Source: Deltaproteobacteria bacterium | GTDB lineage: Bacteria > Desulfobacterota > Desulfomonilia > Desulfomonilales > Desulfomonilaceae | Length of the DNA stretch: 49,305 nucleotides | Assembly (NCBI GenBank): GCA_016875095.1 | Contig: VGSG01000021.1 | Location: 1-49,305, forward strand | Direction: 5' to 3' | Shown here: one piece after another, positions 27,492-34,798 of the stretch | Layout of the letters: every line of letters starts with the position of its first letter | Numbering within the stretch: position 1 is the first letter of the stretch | Program-made: the position numbers and the translations under genes | Notes under the pieces: generated by a model | What the model saw: the letters and a program-made list of their open reading frames with translations, nothing else | What the model was told of the DNA's origin: nothing | The model's database searches: none

Positions 27492-28259
27492 ATGAGCGCG
27501 GGAGTTAAATTTAGGCCGAAAATCTTAGGGTTTGTATGTCATTGGTGAGCATACGGCGCAGCCGACTTAGCTGGAGTTTCCAGAAGTCAATATACAACCG
27601 AAATGAGACTGATTCGCGTCATGTGTTCCGGACGGGTGGATCTGGCGCATGTATTCCGGGCTTTCTCAAAGGGAGTGGATGGGGTGTTCATCGGCGCGTG
27701 CCACCTAAATGAATGTAACTATATTACTCACGGGAATTACCACGCCTTAACTATGGTGAACTTGGCCAAGAAATTGCTGGAGCACATAGGGCTGAAGCCG
27801 GAAAGGTTGACTATCGAATTTATGTCCGGCAGTGAAGCCAACCTTTTTGTGGAAGGGGTCAATGGTTTCGTCAAGAAGGTGAAGGCGCTGGGACCCATCG
27901 GCCAAGCTGAAGGCTTGGACGAAAAGGAATTGCAATTTAAGCTGGAAGCGGTCACGCGGCTTATCCCTTACATCAGACTGGTGGAGAGGGAAAGACTGAG
28001 GCTGCCTGCTATGCCGGAAGAGGAATATAGCAAATTTTTCGCCAGTGACGAGCTGAAGCGGTTGTTCGATGAAACCATCGCCGATAAATTGGCCGTGAGC
28101 CAAATTGTGTCACTGCTGCGGGAAGGACCTCTTCCAACGGCGGAAATGGCTAAGAGGTTGGGCCTAACCCCGTCAGAGGTGTCCAGGCATTTGAGCGTTT
28201 CATCGAGGCAAGGCCTGGTCCGATACGATGAAACCCGGAAGTGCTTTGCTCTCGCATGA
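27492..28259 (+). CDS. bamF: BamF: MvhD-like selenoprotein with a C-terminal winged-helix-like tail
   Basis: Starting at ATG 27492 (GAGGTGAGAAG just upstream) and reading the TGA at 27546-27548 as selenocysteine 19, this is 255 residues. The N-terminal part is MvhD-like: FVCHW-U-AYGAADLAG, then Cys45, and Cys70/Cys75 in GACHLNECNY. Together they give the four to five ligands of the [2Fe-2S] cluster that feeds electrons to HdrA. Residues of about 205-255 (GPLPTAEMAKRLGLTPSEVSRHL...LVRYDETRKCFAL) resemble an ArsR-type winged helix. Calling the gene from its first downstream ATG (27603) would lose the active-site end. A SECIS-like hairpin follows the TGA. Confidence 0.85.
27564..27588 (+). promoter_or_regulatory. 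SECIS-like hairpin of bamF
   Basis: GACTT (27564-27568) pairs with AAGTC (27584-27588), and CTGGA (27571-27575) pairs with TCCAG (27579-27583), with an AG bulge and a GTT loop. It starts 15 nt after the TGA, in the range of bacterial SECIS elements. Confidence 0.65.
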
Positions 28260-28306
28260 GACGAAGAAGCAGGCGATGGATCGGGAGAAGGAATAGGACA
28301 GAGGCT

Positions 28307-28759
28307 ATGGACAAAGACAGAATCGACCGGATAATTGACAAACACGGCTGCGAGCCCAGTTATCTCATTCAGGTGTTACTGGACATTCAGGCGGAAAACA
28401 ACTGGCTTCCCAGGGAGGCATTGGAGAGGGTCGCTGAAAGATTGCAAGTTTCTATGACCCGGATTCAACATATCGCCACCTTCTACAAAGCCTTCAGTTT
28501 GGTTCCTAAGGGGCGCCATCAAATTCACATCTGCGTGGGAACCGCGTGCCATGTTCGAGGCGCCTCGCGTGTGCTCGACACAGTGGAAGGCCTGACGGGA
28601 ATTAAGCCGGGCGAAACGGACCTGGACTTAAAGTTCAGTCTGGAGACCGTTAACTGCCTCGGCTGCTGTGCTTTAGGACCGGTGGTGGAGATCGATGGAA
28701 AGACTCACGGTAAGATGTCGCCGGCAGAGACAGCGGACGTGGTAAAGAATTATGAGTAA
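28307..28759 (+). CDS. bamG: BamG: NuoE-like [2Fe-2S] subunit
   Basis: A 150-residue thioredoxin-like ferredoxin of the NuoE/HoxE family, which works with a NuoF-type flavoprotein to exchange electrons with NAD(H). The [2Fe-2S] ligands are in CVGTAC (Cys-x4-Cys) and CLGCC (Cys-x3-Cys). Preceding helices (LIQVLLDIQAENNWLPREALERVAERL, split by family-typical residues) match the N-terminal domain. The frame is open to 28241 inside bamF, but ATG 28307 after GGACAGAGG gives the normal length. It is followed 9 bp later by bamH. Confidence 0.87.
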   Translation: MDKDRIDRIIDKHGCEPSYLIQVLLDIQAENNWLPREALERVAERLQVSMTRIQHIATFYKAFSLVPKGRHQIHICVGTACHVRGASRVLDTVEGLTGIKPGETDLDLKFSLETVNCLGCCALGPVVEIDGKTHGKMSPAETADVVKNYE

Positions 28760-28768
28760 GGGACGATT

Positions 28769-30697
28769 ATGGCAAGGATAAACTCCCCTGACGATTTGGA
28801 GAGAATCAGACAAGAAATACGATCCCGGAGAGACCCAAACGAGCCCTGCGTCTCAATATGCGTGGGCGCCGGTTGTCTTGCCTCTGGCGCAGGCGAGGTC
28901 TTATCTGCCTTTGAAGCGGAGATTGAAAAACAGGGATTAAAGGCAGAGGTGGATACCAAAGGAACCGGGTGCCCCGGATTTTGTGAGAGAGGGCCCGTTG
29001 TGGTTATTTATCCTGAGGAGATTTGCTATCTACAGGTAAAGCCTGAAGACGTTCCCGAGATTGTCTCTCAGACCCTAGAGGAGAAGAAGCTTGTTGATCG
29101 TCTGCTCTATGTTGACCCATCCACAGGCGAAAAGGCAACCCATGAATACGATATCCCTTTCTACAAGAATCAAGAACGAATCATAATCGGCAGTAACATT
29201 AAAATTGATCCCAAGAGCATCGATGACTACCTGGCCATTGGTGGATATTCCGCGTTAGCCAAAGCGCTATTGCAGATGACCTCCGACCAGGTGTTGGAGG
29301 AAGTCAAGAAATCCAATCTGCGGGGAAGAGGAGGCGGAGGCTTTCCTGCGGGGAGGAAGTGGGAAGGATCGCGTAACGCTCCGGAGCCGATAAAGTATGT
29401 AATTGTCAACGCGGATGAGGGTGATCCGGGAGCATTCATGGATAGGGCCCTCCTTGAGGGAAACCCTCACTCGATCCTCGAGGGGTTGACTATTGGCGCC
29501 TATGCCGTCGGATCCCACGAGGGCTACATTTACGTCAGACAGGAATATCCCTTGGCGGTAGAAAACGTGACCATCGCCATCAAGCAGGCCGAGGAGTATG
29601 GCCTTCTCGGGAAAGATATCCTCGGCTCAGGCTTTGATTTCGTCGTTAAGGTGCACAAGGGAGCGGGCGCTTTCGTCTGTGGTGAATCAACCGCTCTGAT
29701 GACGGCGTTGGAAGGTAGGGCGGGAGAGCCGAGACCCAAGTACATCCGCTCCAACGTCGTGGGCCTCTGGGGTAGACCCAGCGTTCTGAACAACGTCGAG
29801 ACATGGGCCAATGTGCCGCTCATCATCAACAACGGGGCAGACTGGTTTACTCAGTTTGGAACTGATGGCAGCAAGGGCACGAAGATATTTTCCCTGGTCG
29901 GAAAGATAAACAACACGGGCCTCGTAGAAGTGCCCATGGGTGGTACCCTAAGACACATTATTTACCAGATCGGCGGTGGAATCCCCGGAGGCAAGAAGTT
30001 CAAAGCAGTGCAGACCGGCGGACCGTCCGGCGGATGCCTCCCTGAGGAACTGTTGGATTTGCCGGTTGGTTTTGATGAACTGACCAAGGCCGGGTCTATG
30101 ATGGGATCCGGTGGGATGATCGTTATGGACGAAGATACCTGCATGGTTGATGTGGCCAGGTACTTCCTTAACTTCCTTACGGATGAATCCTGCGGCAAAT
30201 GCGTCCCCTGCCGCGAAGGCATCCGGCAGATGCTCAAGACTCTGACAAATATCACTCAAGGAAAGGGAAGAGAGGGGGATATCGAACTCTTGGAGCAGTT
30301 AGCCGAGGTAGCCGGCGAGGCTTCCCTTTGCGCCTTAGGTAAGAGCGCCCCTAACCCTTTTCTCAGCACGCTGAAGTATTTTAGAGATGAGTATGAGGCC
30401 CACATAAAGGAGAAGCGATGCCCGGCTCTATCCTGTAAGGAGCTGATCGCCTTCCATATTGACCCGGAGAAGTGCCGAGCCTGCACGATTTGTGATAGGA
30501 AATGCCCGTCCGACGCGATCAAAGGCGGCAAGAGCCTGATTCATATCATTGACCAGGAGAAATGCACAAAGTGCGGAACCTGCTTTGAAGTGTGCCCTCC
30601 CCGTTATGATGCGGTGAGGAAGATCTCAGGCGAACCTGTTCCGCCTCCTATTCCTGAAGAAGCCAGGACTATCGTCAGAAAGAGAAAGCAAAAATGA
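28769..30697 (+). CDS. bamH: BamH: NuoF-like FMN/NADH subunit with C-terminal ferredoxin
   Basis: A 642-residue NADH-binding flavoprotein. An N-terminal thioredoxin-like [2Fe-2S] region (CVSICVGAGCLASG, GTGCPGFCERGPVV) is fused to the NuoF core. There RGRGGGGFPAGRKW binds NADH and FMN, NADEGDPGAFMDR is the FMN loop, and ESCGKCVPCREG with a later Cys (SLCALG) binds a [4Fe-4S] cluster. Two more ferredoxin motifs are at the end (CRACTICDRKC and CTKCGTCFEVC). It is the site where electrons leave to, or enter from, NAD(H) in the Bam complex model. ATGA overlap (30694-30697) couples it to bamI. Confidence 0.88.
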   Translation: MARINSPDDLERIRQEIRSRRDPNEPCVSICVGAGCLASGAGEVLSAFEAEIEKQGLKAEVDTKGTGCPGFCERGPVVVIYPEEICYLQVKPEDVPEIVSQTLEEKKLVDRLLYVDPSTGEKATHEYDIPFYKNQERIIIGSNIKIDPKSIDDYLAIGGYSALAKALLQMTSDQVLEEVKKSNLRGRGGGGFPAGRKWEGSRNAPEPIKYVIVNADEGDPGAFMDRALLEGNPHSILEGLTIGAYAVGSHEGYIYVRQEYPLAVENVTIAIKQAEEYGLLGKDILGSGFDFVVKVHKGAGAFVCGESTALMTALEGRAGEPRPKYIRSNVVGLWGRPSVLNNVETWANVPLIINNGADWFTQFGTDGSKGTKIFSLVGKINNTGLVEVPMGGTLRHIIYQIGGGIPGGKKFKAVQTGGPSGGCLPEELLDLPVGFDELTKAGSMMGSGGMIVMDEDTCMVDVARYFLNFLTDESCGKCVPCREGIRQMLKTLTNITQGKGREGDIELLEQLAEVAGEASLCALGKSAPNPFLSTLKYFRDEYEAHIKEKRCPALSCKELIAFHIDPEKCRACTICDRKCPSDAIKGGKSLIHIIDQEKCTKCGTCFEVCPPRYDAVRKISGEPVPPPIPEEARTIVRKRKQK

Positions 30698-31308
30698 GCG
30701 AAATCCTTCTTCGGATTGACGGAATAGAAGTGAAAGCAAAAGAAGGGATGACCGTCCTGGACGCGGCGCGCAGCGCGGGGATATCTATTCCAACACTGTG
30801 CCACCACGAGAAATTGGAGCCCTATGGGGCTTGTCGGCTTTGCCTGGTGGAATTGGATATGCGCGGCTGGACAAGACTAGTGGTTTCCTGCCTTTACCCG
30901 GTAGCCAAGGATTTGGTTGTAACCACCCGGTCGGAGAAGATAGATCGAATTCGCAAAACGATCTTGGAGCTGCTGCTGGCTCACGCTCCCGATGCCTTTG
31001 ACTTGCAGGAGTTGGCTCAAGAGTATGGCGCAGACCGGGACCGTTTTGAAAAAGAGGCTTCCTTCTGCATTCATTGTGGTCTTTGCGTAAGATACTGCGC
31101 TGAAGTTAAGAAGAAGCACGCAGTTGGATTCGTTAACCGAGGCGCAAGTCGAGAGATCAGCTTCATTCCTGAGGTGGCCGCTCAGGAGTGCTGGAACTGC
31201 AAAGAATGTTTTCCGCTTTGCCCTACAGAGGCGCTCCAAGCCGCCTATGTTCTGACCGAGGCGCTCCTATCCCCCCACCTTCATTCACAATCGAGCCAGA
31301 CAAGATAA
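30694..31308 (+). CDS. bamI: BamI: NuoG/HoxU-like iron-sulfur subunit
   Basis: A 204-residue protein that corresponds to the N-terminal electron-wiring part of NuoG. The [2Fe-2S] site is PTLCHHEKLEPYGACRLCLVEL with a later Cys in VSCLYP. FCIHCGLCVRYC and ECWNCKECFPLCP give two [4Fe-4S] clusters. It lacks the large molybdopterin domain of NuoG, as HoxU-type subunits do. It overlaps bamH by four bases and closes the operon. Confidence 0.85.
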   Translation: MSEILLRIDGIEVKAKEGMTVLDAARSAGISIPTLCHHEKLEPYGACRLCLVELDMRGWTRLVVSCLYPVAKDLVVTTRSEKIDRIRKTILELLLAHAPDAFDLQELAQEYGADRDRFEKEASFCIHCGLCVRYCAEVKKKHAVGFVNRGASREISFIPEVAAQECWNCKECFPLCPTEALQAAYVLTEALLSPHLHSQSSQTR

Positions 31309-31351
31309 GCGGCGTTCAAACCGGTGACGTTGTCCCAATCAAAACGCCGGT

Positions 31352-31374
31352 GGGCCCTCTTCCGCGGAGGGCCC
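31352..31374 (+). terminator. Hairpin closing the bam operon
   Basis: GGGCCCTC (31352-31359) pairs with GAGGGCCC (31367-31374) over 8 bp around a 7-nt loop, 44 bp after the bamI stop. There is no T-run, so termination may rely on Rho or the stem may protect the 3' end. Confidence 0.5.
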
Positions 31375-31502
31375 CTCCAAGACGGAAGGGCCCTCATCTC
31401 CAAGCTTTCGAATTGTTAGGGCGAAGATGCGTCTCTCCCTCTAAACCTCGCCCATCGCGGCTCAGAGGGCGCGCCTTCTTTCCAATATGAATGCGCATCA
31501 GT

Positions 31503-33287
31503 TCACATGATGGCCCTGATCTTGTTATGGAAACCGCCTTGGAGTTCGTTCGCCGCGGTGTCGAGCACTTGTCCCCTGTCAATTGTCACGATCCGATCCG
31601 CGCAGCGCGCCGCGGAAAGCCGATGTGAGATGAAGATTACCGTCATTTTTCCACGAAGTCCTTCCAGCGCATCCAGGATTCGTCTCTCGTTTTCAGGATC
31701 AAGCTGGTTTGTGGCTTCGTCGAGCAACAAGACCGTGGGCTTGCGCAATAACGCCCTGGCTAGAGCGATCCTCTGACGTTCGCCTCCGGAAATCCTTACC
31801 CCTCGATCCCCCACCGGCGTGTCCAGGCCGTGGGGCAGTCGGGCAATGAACTCATCCGCGGCCGCGAGCTTCAGAACCTCCTTGAGGTCCTCCTCTGTCG
31901 CGGTCGGATCGGCCCAAAGCAGATTCTCTCGAATGGTCATGTGAAAGAGGAGACTCTCCTGAGGCACATACCCAACCGATCTGCGCCAAGCATGGATCAG
32001 ATCGCCTTCAAGCCGTTTCCCGTCGATGAGGATCTCCCCCTCATCGGGCTCCAATAGTCCGATGAGCAGATCCGCAAGTGTGCTCTTCCCTCCACCGGAA
32101 GGGCCAAGGATTACCGTGGTGTTAAGCGCGGGGAAAAACAGGTCTATCTTTTCCAGCACGGAACGCGTCTCGCTCTTATCGTACCGGAAAGAGATCCCTC
32201 GGAACTCTATTCCCTTGTTCAGCTCAAGCGGACGCACAGGGCCCGAGGGCCGGGGTTCCTCCGCGTCGCCGAAGCTCTCCAACAATTTGAGCACGGCCGC
32301 ATATGCGGGCAGCGTATTGAGAAGCGTCTGCCAAGTGCGCTGCATCCACGAGAATTGGGGCACGATCCGCGCAAAGAGATAGACCAGGATGAGCAAGGTC
32401 GCGGCTGGAATCTTAAGCCATTCCACCGCAACGTAGAAAAACAACCCAAGCACTCCTACGCTGCCGATCTCGTGCCACATGTGCGTAGACGCAAGAACGC
32501 CGGCAAAACGGTTCGCCTGACCCTCCAGGTCGCAACTCAAGACGGTGAAACTTTTGATGTGGCGCTCTTCAGCCCCGAAACTCTTCGCCAGCTTCATCCC
32601 GCTGAGGTGGTCCATGAGCAGGCCGTACAAGTCGCTCATGGTTCTGCGCCAATCCTCCCCCAACCGATATGATTGACGGTTGAGCGGCCGTAGGATCAAT
32701 AATAGGACTGCTGACCCCCCCAGCGCGACACACGTCATAGGGACTGACAGGCTGAACGCGATCACAATGTGGACTCCCACCACTAGGGACGTGCTGATCA
32801 CAACAAACAACCCGTACGTGCCGGTTTCGACCGAACTCAGGTTCGCGGTGGCAACGTGGTTGATCTCAGACTGTTTCTCACGCGTGAAGCGCAGCCACTG
32901 CACACGAGCCATGCGCTCGCACAATTCGTTGCGCAGCCCGCGAGTAAACGCATGGGACACCCTTGAGTTGAGCAGGGTGGACCACCGTTGCATCACCGCG
33001 CACAGTGAAACGATTGCCGCCCACACGCACAGGACCGCGGGCAGGCTCAGCGGAAGCCCCGTATCCTGCCACACTCGGCTCACAACAAGGGCAATGCCTG
33101 TCGGAGCCGAATCGGTGATACCGATCAATTGCAGGAAGGGTATCAGCAACAACAGACCCACGCCCTCTGCAAAGCCCAGCGCGATCAAGAGTCCCACAGC
33201 CGCAAAGGACCGAAGGCCCGCGTAGTGAAAAAACGACTTCAGATACTCGCGCAGCGCCATGCTCCTCATCTGCGTCGGATTTTTCAT
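31503..33287 (-). CDS. ABC exporter, fused membrane and ATPase domains
   Basis: A 594-residue half-transporter with an N-terminal six-helix membrane domain and a C-terminal ATPase, which would work as a homodimer in the inner membrane. The ATPase has Walker A GPSGGGKST, Q-loop VPQESLLF, signature ISGGERQRIALARAL, Walker B VLLLDEATNQLD and the switch His in FISHRLSA. The signature begins with Ile where LSGGQ is usual, a tolerated variant. Length and layout fit the MsbA/LmrA type; the substrate (lipid, peptide or other) is not shown by context. It converges on the bam operon. Confidence 0.88.
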   Translation of the reverse strand: MKNPTQMRSMALREYLKSFFHYAGLRSFAAVGLLIALGFAEGVGLLLLIPFLQLIGITDSAPTGIALVVSRVWQDTGLPLSLPAVLCVWAAIVSLCAVMQRWSTLLNSRVSHAFTRGLRNELCERMARVQWLRFTREKQSEINHVATANLSSVETGTYGLFVVISTSLVVGVHIVIAFSLSVPMTCVALGGSAVLLLILRPLNRQSYRLGEDWRRTMSDLYGLLMDHLSGMKLAKSFGAEERHIKSFTVLSCDLEGQANRFAGVLASTHMWHEIGSVGVLGLFFYVAVEWLKIPAATLLILVYLFARIVPQFSWMQRTWQTLLNTLPAYAAVLKLLESFGDAEEPRPSGPVRPLELNKGIEFRGISFRYDKSETRSVLEKIDLFFPALNTTVILGPSGGGKSTLADLLIGLLEPDEGEILIDGKRLEGDLIHAWRRSVGYVPQESLLFHMTIRENLLWADPTATEEDLKEVLKLAAADEFIARLPHGLDTPVGDRGVRISGGERQRIALARALLRKPTVLLLDEATNQLDPENERRILDALEGLRGKMTVIFISHRLSAARCADRIVTIDRGQVLDTAANELQGGFHNKIRAIM

Positions 33288-33375
33288 CTCATGCCACCAT
33301 TGTTCCCTTTTCGTTGATTTCCATGACCGTGAGCCTATTTGCCTAATCCGTCAAAATTCCAAGACCGGCCGAGTG

Positions 33376-33879
33376 TCAGAGCCTTTCTTCGACTTGGGCC
33401 CAGAAATCCTTCACGGCCTCCAGCCATCCCTGGAGCCATCGCTTGGCGAACTCGTTAAGCTCATCCTCGTCCCATTCAGGATTCGTAAACGGATCGGCTT
33501 CCAGCGCATCGATGAAATAATGCCCGAGGAGATCGTCGTGAAGAGGTATGGCAGGATCGTAGAGCCCCTCCTCATCGGTCGGGTCAAACCTGCGAGCATA
33601 TTCCAGCTCGTTGTACGATGCGGCCTTTGCCCATCGGAGCCCCTCTTCCGCGCCTTTTTTGCGGTAGTCTGTCTGCAACCCGGCCTTCTCTCTCTTCAAT
33701 CGCTCGATGATCTTTTCCATGTCCTCGTCTCCTTTCAGTCGTTCCTCGAATTCTTCCTTTCGCCTAATCCTTGCCGCGACGGCTTGTTGAAAGATTGCGG
33801 AAAGACTCCCGAGCTGTTCTCGCCGTTGCTCGATCTTTTCCGCGAGATGATCCGGGACGGAGAGGTTGAACTTCTTCAT
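33376..33879 (-). CDS. Ribbon-helix-helix-like hypothetical protein
   Basis: A 167-residue protein whose first 40 residues (MKKFNLSVPDHLAEKIEQRREQLGSLSAIFQQAVAARI) resemble a CopG/ribbon-helix-helix DNA-binding unit: a beta strand, then two helices. A charged helical linker rich in Lys and Glu follows, then an acidic, aromatic C-terminal region (FTNPEWDEDELNEFAKRWLQGWLEAVKDFWAQVEERL) that I do not recognise. A perfect palindrome lies 20 bp upstream, which fits autorepression. No toxin gene accompanies it, so it is not an obvious toxin-antitoxin pair. Confidence 0.65.
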   Translation of the reverse strand: MKKFNLSVPDHLAEKIEQRREQLGSLSAIFQQAVAARIRRKEEFEERLKGDEDMEKIIERLKREKAGLQTDYRKKGAEEGLRWAKAASYNELEYARRFDPTDEEGLYDPAIPLHDDLLGHYFIDALEADPFTNPEWDEDELNEFAKRWLQGWLEAVKDFWAQVEERL

Positions 33880-33898
33880 GATGCGCCTCTTCTCTGTG

Positions 33899-33908
33899 TA
33901 TACGTATA
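33899..33908. promoter_or_regulatory. Palindromic operator candidate TATACGTATA
   Basis: A perfect 10-bp palindrome in an AT-rich patch 20 bp before the ribbon-helix-helix-like gene. Such proteins often repress their own promoters at short palindromes. Confidence 0.45.
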
Positions 33909-34798
33909 TATCATAATAATCCGCCTAAGCCCCCATGTCAACCCCCCCGAAAACGGCGCCATTCGTTAGAGACAGGCCCACCACAGGCAGACCCTGCAGT
34001 CGCGAAGCAATGGACTCCTCTTCACGAAGCAACGCACGCGCTCCTTCTCATTTTGCGTCACGGATGACATGGGCGTAAGATACTTTTTAGGGCGTATCCT
34101 TAATATATGGGAAGACCTTGTCGATTGAGGAAGCCTCGACAGCGCTAGGGAATATTCTGCCCCTCGATTCGTGGGAGAAGTGTAAGGGAATTCCAGTGGA
34201 TCGAAAAACGAAACCGCGCGCGGGAACTGGGGAGTCTCGCTCTTGGTGAAACGACCATCCCGGCGTCAGGCGCAATAACCTCGTGTGGGCAATTACGTAG
34301 GCAAACCTTGCCGCTCAAGAGAAAAGGTCAGGCAGGGGCCTGACCTAAGCCTTTGATTTTTTGGTCGGGACCCTGGGGGCCTATGGATTGGACGAACTCA
34401 TAGACCGCTGCGCCTTACTCATCAATGGTGAAATCACGAGCCGCCCCCCCCGAAATGTCCGGGCAGACAACCAACACCACCGAGCCGAAACAGATTGCGC
34501 CGATGAAGGTGAATCTGAAGACGGACCACAAGGTCTTGTTGTTCGTTGCCGAGCGCAACAACGACGAACGCGACTACGCGCGCCACCGTATCCGGCTACT
34601 GATCCTGGAGGATTGAGCGTCGTAAAGAGCCTTCTTTACCTTCGGATTCACACGCGTCTCGGCCATGTCCTCTGACGGATAGGGTTACAGTAGAGGTTCC
34701 GATAACTCCGGACTCTTGATGAAGTGGTCAAGTCGTGAGGCCGCAAGGGGCGCGATAATTAAGTTTGGTCTCGGCCATAGCATCAGCCTGACTGGCGA
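33909..34798. other. Long intergenic region with one terminator-like hairpin
   Basis: About 890 bp between two minus-strand genes. Apart from the hairpin at 34325-34346 I see no supported feature. A short plus-strand frame at 34455-34616 has protein-like sequence but no ribosome site, and I do not call it. Confidence 0.4.
34325..34362 (+). terminator. Terminator-like hairpin in the intergenic region
   Basis: AGGTCAGGC (34325-34333) and GCCTGACCT (34338-34346) form a perfect 9-bp stem with a 4-nt loop. A T-run (34357-34362) follows after about 10 nt. No plus-strand gene clearly ends here. Confidence 0.45.

Noticed and set aside
34455-34616. Short plus-strand frame with protein-like text (KVLLFVAERNNDERDYARHR)
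   Set aside because: It has no ribosome binding site, no neighbour on its strand and no recognised family.
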